This document shows positions 13,001-25,992 of a DNA stretch of 64,000 bases, piece after piece. Every line of letters begins with the position of its first letter. Positions within the stretch are counted from its first letter, which is position 1. The notes below the pieces were generated by a model that saw only the letters and a program-made list of their open reading frames with translations, did not search any database and was not told the DNA's origin. A program made the position numbers and the translations under genes. The stretch lies in NCBI RefSeq assembly GCF_023343835.1, contig NC_064435.1, positions 39,084,603-39,148,602 on the forward strand. The letters run 5' to 3'. This DNA is from Lagopus muta (Eukaryota; Chordata; Aves; Galliformes; Phasianidae).

Positions 13001-14441
13001 CATAAATGTACTACATTCCTGTTGAAAACTGTATCTGTGCAAGGATGAAGGTAAGAGGCTATGTAGGTTAATGCCACACAGAAGACTAAGAAGTTTCATT
13101 AATAAATATAGTTCAGGATGGTAAATTAGCTGGTGGTCAAATTTTTACCTGAACTCTGCTCAGATTGGCTTGTTTGGTAGCTGTATGCTTTTGTCACCAT
13201 TGTGATTGATGCGTGGAATTATTTTTAGTGTTGAGTTTAGCCTTTAGTTAAAAATGACACAGCATGAAATCAAGTATGTCTACTTACTTCTAATTATTAG
13301 CAGGGCTAGACACATTATTTGTTTTGCATATCAAGTGTTTAATTTACATTGCATCAGTGAATATGAAGCTGCACAGAACTAACTACTATGAGACCAGAAA
13401 AAACTTCTAATTAAAAGTTAGACAACCAAATTATTGGTTTTGCTATCAGCAGTTGCTGAATTGAGTGAACTTTTGCAAAGGGCTTAATCTGTCAAGAAAA
13501 ATTTCATTGGAATAAGATATGGATCATGGGGTTTCAACATACCGTGCATGAATGGAGACTAGGATCCACATTTTTTTTATCTTCAGTCTATTTGAGCTCT
13601 CTGCCTCCAATTCCCTCCAGAAACAATGGAGGCAGGGGCACTTTCACCTATCTTTCAGAGGAACTTGCCTTCCTCCTTTGCCTGCAAGGTCAGCCTAAGG
13701 AAGGTAAGCCCAGAAACCTAATGCTAGCCTTGGCTGGCTCTTGTACACAGGATGAATTTGAGGGAAATAGCTGCCATCTCTAGAGAAGGTGACGTTCTGC
13801 ACAAATGCAAGTCTATGCACTGCTCTTGACTGAAGAAGAAAATGATTAAGTACAAGCTGTCAGAAACAATATTACTGGAGGATGTTAATGGGCCAAGAAG
13901 TTATGCAGGTTGCCTAGGTGATTTTCAATTATATACATAAGAACAGCTGGCATATTCCTGAGATAAAATATTCTATCTTAAATTATGTGGTTTTCCTTAT
14001 TAAAACCAAGAAACTGTGAGTGAGAAAGCATACTTTTATCAAGTTCTAAGTGAAAATAAGTTCTTAGAAAAAACTGAACATGGGGGGGTGGGGGGAAGAA
14101 GCTGAGCATAGTTTTCTGAGCCAAGTACATTAGTTTCTTCCCCCTCCTTCGTAAGGAAAATATCTCAAGAGAAGGTAAGTCTTCCCCATTAAGCATAGGG
14201 TACATCAGATAGTTCTAAAAAGTTTCATCTGCCATGCTGTGATTTTTATGGTCCAGTACATTCTGCTGCATGTGCGCAAAGTGAGAGGTGTAAGTAAAAA
14301 GCCCCTGATAGAGGTGCTAATGAGTTATTGATCCCTCTGAGACTGGCAGTGATGGCAATGATGTTACTGTAATTGGTTTGCTGAAGTACTTCATGTGCAA
14401 TATACTTCTACCTGGGAAATTTGATGTCTATATTTCTAACT

Positions 14442-14465
14442 TTCTAACTTCAACAAAAGTTAGAA
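14442..14465. repeat. Inverted repeat, 9-bp arms
   Basis: TTCTAACTT, a 6-nt loop, then AAGTTAGAA. Small and possibly chance. Confidence 0.7.
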
Positions 14466-15680
14466 AATTGCTTACTAAACTCAAATATAACTCAATACTG
14501 TAGACTTGTCTGGGAGAAAATATTAGTCAATTTCCCATTTAACAATTGCATATCCATCTTTTATAGAAAAGTGTGTGCGGCAAAGTGTATAGAACTAGCC
14601 CTAGATTTTTCTGAAGAAAGGTGGAGTTTTCTAAGTAACTGTAGTTTTATTCTTACAGTATTTGAATATGAAGAATCCTTGCATAAGAGAAGTAAAACAA
14701 AATGGTATTCTGGGCCAGATTATTTTCCTAGCTCTTGTTCCTAAGTGAAGCAATTACCTATGTGAGTATTTTGCACATTTAAGCTCACATCATTAACAAA
14801 GTCAGAGCTGGAAAATGACAGCCTCAGAGGCTTTGCTGAAGGAAGCTCTACAGGAGTAATGTGTCATTCGCACTACTTCACTCAGTGATGGCAGTGTTAC
14901 AAAAGCCCTGATATCATCCAAACCAACTTTTTTCCTCCAATGGTGGTGAAGTTTCTGCTGAGGACAGGGTCCAATTTTGGACCAAGGAAGATGTGAGCCA
15001 ACAGGTACAAGCCCAGGTAACAGTGTAAGTGATTATCAAATGAATTTTGCTCGTTCACTAAGAAGAAAGACTGGGAAATGTAATAGTACTGGCATTTGTA
15101 TGGGGCTTCAAAAAGAAAATGTAAAATTTCATGTGAACTTTGTAATTGTAAGATAAATTTCTGAGCTGCGGTAGGAAGATTAGTGAGGATGTGGAGCCCA
15201 CACCATTGGACTTCTTGAGGACCAAGCATTCAGTGAGCAGTGGCCTAGTTCCTACTTGCTCCTGCCCCACAGAAAAGCTGAATGAGGTCATTCCCAGTTT
15301 ACTGTTCAATGATTTCTATGCAACAAACTGTTACACATTATTGTTTTTAAAATTATATAGTGTCACACTGAATTTACGGAGAAGCTAAGAGGATAGTTAT
15401 CTGTTTAAAAATAGAGGCACGTTAGAGCTGTATCGATTCATAGGAGGAAATGATAGGAAAGAATTATACTTTAAAAAGGACCAAGTACAATTATTGTATT
15501 TTTTTTATGAGAAATTGGTCAAACACTGCCAGATGAGCATAAGTATTTAATTTGCGATATTCAACAGTGATGTTCTCCGATTTGTTTGCTATGCCCTTAA
15601 CATGCAAAGTAAGCCTCTCATTAAATTCTTCTTGTTAAATTGATTTACACACTTAATTTTTTTCCTCTTAATTTCCATTT

Positions 15681-15803
15681 GTGAGTGACTCACTCGTGAG
15701 TATGTTAATTATTCATAAGAACCTTTTGACATACTAGAGCAGCGTTTGTTATGTTACAGACAAGTCAGTCTGAGTCTAATCTAACCTAAAGTGCTATAAA
15801 TAG
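15681..15803. promoter_or_regulatory. Candidate enhancer-like motif cluster
   Basis: Within about 120 bp are an AP-1 consensus TGACTCA (15686-15692) in a near-palindrome, an HNF1/homeodomain-like GTTAATTATTCAT just after it, and an exact MEF2 consensus CTATAAATAG (15794-15803). The motifs are real. Function is only inferred, and short motifs occur by chance in AT-rich DNA. Confidence 0.25.
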
Positions 15804-17389
15804 GCTTTGCTATTGTGCACTAAGTAAGAGAAATAAAAATCAATTGAATGGCTTTGTGTATTCAGTGGATTATTAAAATACTCAAACTTCAAAAGAATGA
15901 AGTAAAAGGAAGGTGAAGTTCCCCAGGGAAAGCTGTCTGTCTGCTCTTTAATTTCCTTCTTACGTTAATGGAGGACTAGGGTTGAAAAATCTTATAGTAG
16001 GTAAAAGGCTGTATTCTAATTTTAACTGCTAATAAACAGACGTTTGTCAGAACTGCTGTCTTAATAATTCTGAGACTTTTGCTTCTGAATCATTTCATTA
16101 GCTAGTAATCATTATTTTATTTGTCGATACAGGGAGAAATTGTTGCAAAAGTTTTTCTCTGGAGAAGGAAGATCAGAAGTCAAATATACTTCATGATTTT
16201 TGTTACAATTTATTAATTTGCTGGGAATTTGCCTTAGATAAATCCCATTGGGATGAACTAAAGGTTTTTCATATATTGTTACAATTATTTCTAGGTTCAT
16301 TCAGGCAAGTCCAGAGAATAAACCAGAAGCTGACACTAAGAAAGTGACCTTTAATTTAGATTGCTTAGTGACAAAGAATATCAACCACACTTTTGTTTTT
16401 ATTTACTTTTGTTGGAACCAAGACAAAATTTGGTTTTACTTTGTTCATTTTGAAAATGAATTATTCCACACTATATTGATTTCAATTTAATTTTGAATGA
16501 AACTGTCCACTCAGATATTGAATTATGTTCAATGAATTTTAACTTGCTAATTTATCTAACAAGATTAAATTGGATTTATTTATGTAGACCAACTCCATGT
16601 AAAGCTGACTGTGGAAAATCAGCAAATATTTCTGCAGAAATTACTAAGACTACTGTATATTCTCTTAGAGGACCTTGAAAAACTTTGTTATTTCTAGTAC
16701 CTGCTGTGATATCTGCAGACTTCATTTTGTCAGCTTTCATCCTTGTTTCTAGCATGAATAGCGTTCACCTTGACAAGAATGTGAATTACAATATTTATTG
16801 TCAGTGCATTATGTTCTTATGAAGCCCATAAACACAAGATCTCTTTGTAGACCCTGACCTCCTTTGTGGCTTCAATGAGTTGCAGGAGGAACAAGATACA
16901 TATATTTCTAGAGTCTATTAGTCTTCTAGACTTTTGATTTTTTTTTTTTCTTCCTTTCCATCATTTTTATCTTTTGAAGATGAATTTTATCTTCCTGCAG
17001 TTTATGGTTTCACACTGAATTATGCGGAGTTATAAGCACTCAGAACTCCACCTATATTTTGTCCGCTTTACTGTGCCATTTCCTTTAGGACTCCTTCAGG
17101 TCCTTAAACAGATCTCATAACTTCAGAACGTTTGCTGTGTAAATGCTGAAATTAGTTGTGAAACAGAAGCTCTGTAGTGCAGTGAAAGAACAAAAAGTTT
17201 GGAACAAATCATATTCCACTGACTTTTCGAATACAGTAGTACACAAGAAACTGGCTTCCAGAACTAGGAAAATGAGGAACTCCTTTTATGTAAGAGGGGA
17301 AACCTTTGAGGAGTGATTCCAGCATGGGAGAGAATGTAGGGATGGTGGAAAGGCTCATGTATGAGGGAGACATACTGGAGCAAAGGTAT

Positions 17390-17411
17390 AAAAAAAAAAA
17401 AAAAAAAAAAA
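17390..17411 (+). repeat. A22 homopolymer
   Basis: Uninterrupted A run. No poly(A) signal or recognisable retrocopy body lies immediately upstream. Confidence 0.95.
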
Positions 17412-20400
17412 GTCATGTGTGAAAATCATAAAAGACTTTGCAAATATATAAGTAAATAGGTGAGAACATAGCAGGAAACTTGACATGGGTAACTGCAAAA
17501 TAATGGAAATCATGTACAAATTTTAGTATCCTCATGTTGATTTGTTTTACATTAAGATTGTAACACTTTGTTAAAGATATCCAGCAGCTGTTTATAATTG
17601 AAAGTAGTTTGTAGTATGTTGTGATTTCTAGTTCCATTAAAGTCACCTGAAGCATATAGGTTATACAGTGCTTGGGAATCTCCTCATTGCTTTTTTTTTT
17701 CTCCTTAAGTGGAACATCTTGAATGGCCAAATGCGAAACACATCTTGTATTTCACTCCTGGAATGTCTGTTTGCAAAAGCAAAGTCTGTTTTTGCATGGA
17801 CCTCTATGAATGTCATTATTCAGTTATGTGTGTTTTAAAAATGTGAACATTCAGTAGGCAGTGGCCCCACAGAGTTGACCCCAACACATCTGCCATACTG
17901 GAAAGCCTGTGGCCAACCATCGTTCCTGTGAGCATGCCAGGATTCACTCACATTCTCTGAAAGCTTCTAAGTCAATTTATTTTCAGGAATGTGCTGAAGT
18001 GGTTCACTTGGACAAATTATTACAAATTATTGTAGGAGTGCAAGTATTTACCTATAATGTAAAACTCCCAGTTTCACACTCTGCTGTTGCCTGTGGACTC
18101 TGAAGCAGCTCTCAGCTCTTAAGGTAATGCAATAAACAGTAGGCCGTACAGATACCTTTTCAGCTAATGGTTGAGTAATACAAGGACAGAAATAAATTTT
18201 AAAATATGGTTGCAAAAGAGGGTTTTCATTTTCCCAAGAGAGCTGTCTGAGAAGTAATGATAGTCACAGTTTTTTCCTTTTATTTTTCCTGACCCTTTCT
18301 GGCAGTGTCTTTAAAGTGTAACAGCTTTGGTTTTGTTGGGATAGAGAAAAACCCCGCTGTATGTTTGAGGTCTCAGATCAGAAGGCTGTTGAAGAAAATT
18401 TATGGGAAGAGAGTGCCATTCTGTGTGAAAGCCAGTACTTCCTTTCTTTTTGAAAACAACAATAACCATCTGTTTTTCAAGTGAGCTGCTAAGGTTGGCT
18501 GGATATTTGAACCCTCTTAATAGAAGTCTTGGCTGAAAGCATGAGGTAGCAGATGAGAGTGAAGTGTGGGCATGTTCACAACCAGTGCTTGTGCACTTTG
18601 GTGACTTACCTATCAAGGCAGAAGTCCTGATGACTGGTTTGACTTACATTTCAGAATCTAAATTATGCCTACATTAATTGTTGGATCCCATCTGTGAATG
18701 TTAGAGCTCATATAGTATGTGAAGCTTAAGAAGGTAATGCAACATAAAAGCTGCATCTTGAATTTATTAGTGTTGCTGTTGGTGATTTTTCTCTTCTTTA
18801 ACTTGGTACCTTACCTCATGAACTCTGTGGAAATTTTATATGCTTGGGAAGCCAATCATTCTGACAATTTTGATTGACATTTGGTCACAGGGTTTAAAAG
18901 CCATTACTAAGAAATTATACTCAGAGGCACATGTACAATGATTTCCTTCTTTTCTTGGGATATTATGACTGGGAAAAAAAAATGCTGGTCTTCTGATCTG
19001 TCTTGTAACAAATGAATAATGGCACAGTACTGAGTTCTATTAAGTTACCCGAAGTTTTTCATCAGCAAGTCCAAGATACTAGCATAGAAAGCATCTGTAA
19101 ATATGGAAGATGCTTCATAGAACATATGCATGACTATTAAATATATTTTTCTTTCAATTCAGATTTTTTACCAGGAAAAAAAAAGAATATTTCAGTTAAG
19201 TGCACTCAAAGTCTCACTTATAGCTGAGGAACTCAGTGACTAATAATGGCACTTGAGACCATTAGGCTCCATGTAAAATAGGATGATTGGCAGCTAATGA
19301 AAGAGAATACAGTACGATAAGAGTCTACAGTCTAAGAATAATGGAGGGCTGAAATGAACAATGTGTAATAGTAATGAAAAGAGCCACGGTGTTCATCTCC
19401 TAATAAAGACACGAAAGAGTGACCTCATGTCTAGCAGAAATGAATTAACCGTAATCTGAACTTGGCCTCTTATCATCTGTTTGGAAAATGTCTTCATGTA
19501 AGTATGGGTGTGATGATAATGAAAAAGGTTGCAGGCAGGAAGAAAATGGTTGCTTGTACCTTAATGTACAGACAAAATTACAGTTAATAACTAAGAACTT
19601 GAATGTCCTGAATTCCTAATTGGATTGTGGGAACTGGCAAGATTGGAGAAGGAAAAAAAGAGGGGGAGGAAAAAAAAACCCAACAAAACAGCACAATTTA
19701 AACACTTAATAGCATATATGCAGAGAATTCAGTGCTTTTCTTTCTCTTGCACTTACACATTAGACTTCCAATAAGTAATTTTGGCAAGTTGGTGCTTTGC
19801 AGCATCTTGTGCAAACAACATAAGGGAAGCAAAAAGTGAAATCTGACTTCTAACTTTGCAACACAGCACAGCGGATGTGAATTCCTCCAGCCAAAGCACC
19901 ACCACTCAGGTACTTTGCAGTGATTAATCTAAATTTAAATATTCTGGAACTTGATGAAGGCTTTTGTCTAGTAATATTCTGTTTATTTATCTTAAGTTCT
20001 TCTATCTACCAAATACAAGAGGGAAAGTGCTTGGGTTTCCTGACTTATGCTGGGTATATCACTGTCCTCATTAGTGCACAGTAGAGTCTGACTTCTACCT
20101 TTAGTAAGTATGTCCTTGGATTTCTGAGTGTCTTCTGCCACGTCTCAACTGGACTAATTATACGCTCTGAGGAAAAAATGCTTAAGTGCACTCACTTATA
20201 TATACAATGCATAGATCAGAACTTGTATATTTTTTCATTCTTGTTTCTTTTTTTTCTTTTTGCGCATTTTCTGTATTTGTTACTGTATTTAGAGGAAAGG
20301 TCATTTCTGCTAAGAATGATAGAGATGATAGGATCAAATAAATGGATCCTGCCATGCATGTTTTAGAAATGCCGAGTGTCAGTTCAGTGCTTGATTTCTG

Positions 20401-20501
20401 CTGTACTGTAAAAAAAAATCACCTGTCAAGTTTCCAAGATTTGGTCTGATGTGAAATGCAGTTGCATGTCTGCTATGGTTATCTTTAGCAACTACAGCAC
20501 A

Positions 20502-20773
20502 TAGTAATAGGACAAGGGGGCTGGTTTTAAACTGAGACTGGAGGTGTAGATTGGATATTAGGAGGAAGTTTTTCACTCAGAGGGTGTTGATGCACTGGAA
20601 CAGGTTGCCCAAGGAGGTTGTGGATGCCCCATCCGGGAGGCATTCAAGGCCAGGCTGGATGTGGTTCTGGGCAGACTGATCTAGTGGTTGGCGAGCCTGA
20701 ACATAGCAGGGGGGTTGCAACTAGATGATCTTCATGGTCCTTTTCAACTGAGGCCATTTTATGATTCTATGAA
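20502..20773 (+). mobile_element. CR1 LINE 3' end
   Basis: Begins AGTAATAGGACAAGGGGGCT and runs through GCACTGGAACAGGTTGCCCA and AGGCCAGGCTGGATGTGG. It ends TTTTATGATTCTATGAA. Well preserved, in plus orientation. Confidence 0.95.
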
Positions 20774-22228
20774 CTCCAGTTAAAATATTGTCTATCTGTA
20801 ACCACTTTACAGTGTATGTGAAGCAAAGACTAAGATTAGAAAAACATTTAAACATCTTAAAAATTACACGGCAATTTCTCAACAATTCAGTAGGAATGTA
20901 CACAGAAGGGAAATTAGAACAAAAAATTATTTTGACAATTAGATATCAAATCAGGTTATTACTCTGTTGCACAAAGTGCATTTATGAGAATGTTAAAAAC
21001 TATTTCATTTGTTATATACTGTATTGATAGACAATTAATGCATTTTTTTTCTGGGGCTTGCACTGTCCCAAATAGGTATTTTTTGAGATGGAGTAATTGT
21101 TCAAGCAATTCACTAGTGGATAATAGCTATTCCATGTTGTCATCATTTTCCATACAGTCTTGAATAATATGGTTGATACTGTGTAGGCTGTTTAGCTCTT
21201 TCCTTCCTCACAATGAGTTGATGTGGGAACTGGTTGTGGCTGTTCTAAAAATGTGGGACTATGTGGGCACTAATATAAAATATGTTCTACATGTGGTGAT
21301 GGGAGTGAAAGTGGCATTTCCCTAGGAACATGCTCCAGGTCCTTTGGGCAGTAAAGGTGTAAATAGGTTAAGGCTGTATGTACCTACTTTTGTCTCTTAT
21401 GTATTCACAAAGAAAGAAAGCTTGCTATGTGGCTGTCTTCTGATTTCTATTAGAACATATGCAATAATCAAACTTGAAGTCTAACACAGTCATGAACTAC
21501 AAGGTAGGTCAGCATATATGTTAGGATGTTCTCGAGGGGTTCAGAGCTGTCTTTCCTCTTGTCCTGGATGGGTGTGAGGATCAGATGGCTGAGGTCATGC
21601 CAATTCCAGGGGAATGCTGTAAAGCAAAGATGGAACTGAGGGGTGGTAGGAGCCTACAGGCAACTTTGCAGCTCAGTATTGATCCCACAGGGTTTGTCAC
21701 TATCACTTCTGTCCTCCTACAGTTCAGACCTTCCCACACACTGTCGGCTGCAATTAAATATATATGCCAGGCATGACAAACAGAGGGTTTATCATACTAT
21801 GTGAGAAACAGATTTTGTGTACTGTCTTCAAGTGACTGAAATACTGGAGGCATAATAAGCCATGTAATACTGTGGTCTGGTATAAATAAACAAAAAGTCA
21901 CTTTCAAAGCAATAAATTTTACACCAGCAAATCTCTCAATCTCCAGTAAACTGGATCCTGACACAAAGGGTCTAGAAATGCAACATGTCAGAATTCAGCA
22001 ATAAGAGATGAGTTTTTGATGTATTACATAAAAGTCTCCAACATTCAAGTTTTCAGGCTTGGGCCTGCATTCAAATGCAGTTGGGTGATTGCTGAGCAAC
22101 TGGGAAGGATTGATGTTACAAGATTTGCCACTTTGAGAAACTAGGTCTGGTAAGAAAAAAATCAATTATGTAGTTTACATTTTCGTCACCTTAGTGGAAT
22201 CAGGCTAAGAAAATAAATTAATACTTTT

Positions 22229-22269
22229 TATATATATATATATATATAAAATATATATATATATATATG
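22229..22269 (+). repeat. (TA)n microsatellite
   Basis: Two TA blocks are separated by AAA. The block is nearly self-complementary. Confidence 0.95.
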
Positions 22270-25200
22270 AATAGAACAACAACAAAAATGAAGTTCAGAT
22301 ATCAATTGTTTCTACAGCTTCTTTGCTTTTGGAGTAAGACTTTAAAGCAGTTTCTTAAATTCCAAAGGCAATTCCAAAAATTAAATTCCAAAAGCAATTA
22401 AGTATTGCTGTGACATCAGTGTGTATCTTAAGACAAAGCCTAAACTTAGTGTTTCACTATTTTGACTAAGCTCAAATCTGTTGCAGAAACAGAGAAGACT
22501 TTTTGCTTTTAATTGATTCAAAGGTGTTGATGTCCTAGATTATGTTTCTGGGGACTAGAAGGAGAAATTTGCCACAAAGTGGAAAGAAAAGGCCAAAAGA
22601 ACTCCTGCCTGCTGCAAATTGATGTGCAGGTGGAGCACGTGCAGGACAGATATTTCTTCCTGGCTATTGTTAATCATTCCATAGTAAGGATTTTAAAAAA
22701 TCCTATATAATCTAGGGTTATAAATTGAGTGAATTTTTAAGTTACATTTAATACAGAAGTTACAGAATATTGGTCTGTAAAGAAAAACAGTATAGCGTTT
22801 TGCTTGGAAGGATGAACTTTGCACAGCAAGTTGTCCTAACAATCCTAAGAATTTTATTTGTTATGGAATCCTACAGTATGCTTTAAATGAAGAAAAAAAA
22901 AAAAAAAATCTCACAGATGTTCTATATTTTCCTTCTGGCAAAGATATTCTGCAATGAGAAATCTTGAAATTGCATACCTTCTGTTTCCACTGATTTAGGG
23001 AAACTATTTCAGAAATTTGTGCAACCCAAGAGCTAACAGGCTTAATTTATAGACTAAAAACCATTAAAGTTAAAAGCCCATTCAATTTAAAGCTACAATA
23101 ATACAAAAACAAATAGGGAAGTCTTGGGGGGAAAAAAATCAAATGCTATGTACACATATTGGGAAGGACTTAATGATTTTAGAATCTGAAAGTACTGCAA
23201 ATGTACTGAAATCAAAATGGCAAACATGTCTTGCTTGGGAAAGTGACAAATTTTCTTTTAATGTAATTATTTGTGCGCTTTTCTAAAGACATCAGGTATT
23301 CACAAGAGGTTTCTGAAGATGCCAGACAAAGAATTGAATGGAGTGAATTGTAGACATCATCTTTCTAAAAAGTAAGATGCTCACAGGGTGAAGATAAAGA
23401 AGAAAATGGGAGATAAACAAAATAGAAGCCCAAAGAGGTGAAGTGTCCTCTAAAAGCTGTGGGAAATAAACAAGCAAGCCATTCCTAGCTCTATTTAGTA
23501 GTATTGCCAGGAAAAGTCATTTTGGTGAGCAGAAGAGGAATGGCTTGGTGTTTTGAACAAATATTAAATGCTACTCAAATTAAAAACAAACAACGCAATG
23601 TTAACCTTTTAATTTTGGAATTTGAAAGTCTCAGAAGGAAAAGGTTTGGAAGAGAATTCTTAATTGTTGTCATGGAAAATGTTTAGTGGACTTTTACTGG
23701 TATTGGACTACTGTTGGGTCATAACATTATTGGTGGTAGGTTTAAAATTAAAATATTAAGCTTTACGTTTATATTTTTATTGGCTTTTAAGAATAAATTA
23801 ATTTTCTTGAATTCTAGTGCAGAGTGTTGTAAGCAGAAATTTAACTTTGACTGAAAAGATTAATCTCTAGAAACATTAATATATTTTTTTTAAGAACAGC
23901 TGTTTTGTGAATTGAACAATTTATTTGATAATACTGGAGTACCATTCAGTGGCATGAAATTGGTACAGCTTTCTGTTTCAAAATCTCATGTTTTCTTGTA
24001 TCTGGAAGAGGTCAGCTTGTTCTCTCAAAGTTTCATCATCAACAATAGAAACAATGTTTTGCTGAATTTCATGGGATCATGGGAGGATCAAGTGACATTA
24101 GTGACAGAGGAACCACATCCTTTAGATTCACTTTCATTAATTCCTTTTCTGCCATGATCTATTTTAGAAAAAAAACCTCCTACTCTGCTTTAATCCTGAC
24201 TGACTTGTTTCCTATTCACAAGTTTATCTTTCTTGCTCTCTTTTCTCTCCTTCATTTTTCTCAATCCTTTTTCACTCCCACCCATTTCTGTTTTATCACG
24301 CAGATGTTTTACTTGACATTACTAGCAAGGTCTATTTATCCAAGAGAAATAATTCCTTCTTTACCTACTCTTCACTTCAGAACCATTCTAAGGGTCTTTT
24401 TCTTCTAACTACTGCTCTTCAGTTTCAAGGAAAGGAATTATAATTGCTACTGCCATTGGCAAATAAATACTGATGGTGTCTACTCTTTATCTAATCTATA
24501 ATTCCAGATCCTTGGCCCAGAAAGACTTTTGCTACAATGAAAACACTACAGAAATGAATAAAAACTGCTACATGGGGATTGAAAGCATGTAAACTTATTG
24601 CAGACCTGATGAACAAGAAAATTTTACATTTTTTTAAGTGCAAAAAGAATTCTCATGTCCATTCATATTGGACAGTCATTTTTAGGATATGGAATGGTAC
24701 TTCAATTCTGGAAAAGTTTAAGATGTTCTCTGATACACTTTTATTGCAAGGCAGAAGCAATAGCCTGAAGGTAATATATATGATATAGGAGACAGATCTA
24801 CTTAATACTGCTGATACAAAGGCCCATTCAGCAGTTTTGAGATCACCGTTTATCGCCTTGCTTTTGGGATGCTCTGATAATTTAGTACAATATGTTACTC
24901 ATTTCAAGTGAAGGAAGTTGAACTTCCAATTTGTTAAAGTCCAGAAATCAAATGCATATCAGAAAGAAGATATTTTTTTAGTGAAGAATTGTACTCTCAC
25001 CAGGAGTTGAGAGTAATTATTTAAAACTGCATTAGTAAGCTAAATAAATCTTCAGTAACAGTCAGAGTGTATCTGAAAACTTTTTGGCTATGATGTTCAG
25101 TATTTCAATACAACTACAAAAAAAGGTTAGTTGCACATTTTTAAAGAATATTTTGATCTGTTTCTATGTAGTCTTCTACATTAAATGTTTAAGCTGGATT

Positions 25201-25969
25201 TACTGGTTATTTATAATGAAAGAGCTGATATAGAGTTTGGATTCAGGCTTTGTTTATATTAGTTCAACTACTGAAATTAGATTGTTTGGAAGTTTACCTC
25301 CTGCTTATTTTCTTTTTTTCTGCTCTAGCCTTTGTGTTTTTCTTATGCCATTAGCAACACTCTCTTTAGAATTCACTCATTCTACCAAAGCTTCTTTCTT
25401 TATAACTTTTAAAAATAAAAACAGTTGAAATTAGAGAGACTAAATCTCTTTAACATCTTTTAATATTCATTGAGTTCACTGAAGGATAAACTGTTCTGGC
25501 CCTTCAGATTAACACTGAAGTAACACCCTGTAGGCAAGCTGAAGAATGCATTGTCTAAAACCAATTAGTAAAGCACAAATTGTTATCAGCATCTGTCAAA
25601 CGGCTGTTCTAATTTTTGATGCCTTTGGAGATATTGTTTTGAGACAGAGTTGTGATTGTTTGAGGAGGTAGTGTTAATATCTGCTGGGCATGTTAAGTAC
25701 ACCAGGTTTCAAGCTGCCTGTAACAAAGCCTTTCTCCCAGGCTAAGAACAAATAAAATAGGTAAGCTTCTCTGCTCAGGATATTTACATTAGAATGGCCG
25801 GGGCATCACAGTTAAAATGAGCTTTGTCTTTTTCAGGTAAAAAGGACAAGCAGTTAAAGTAAAATCAAATGAAATAAAATAAAACAATACAATTTTTAAG
25901 GGGAAAAAGTTCAAGCAGTAAATACAAAAATTATGACACTTTTTCTAGCCAGAATTTGCAAGGAAAATT

Positions 25970-25992
25970 AAAAAAAAAAAAAAAAAAAAAAA
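25970..25992 (+). repeat. A23 homopolymer
   Basis: Uninterrupted A run after GGAAAATT. No retrocopy recognised. Confidence 0.95.

Larger units (their letters stand above)
13001..20500. other. Intergenic desert, no gene seen
   Basis: No recognisable gene or well-preserved repeat. Notable items are a small inverted repeat (14442-14465), a cluster of enhancer-like motifs (15681-15803) and an A run (17390-17411). Short ORFs throughout have no supporting features. Confidence 0.65.
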
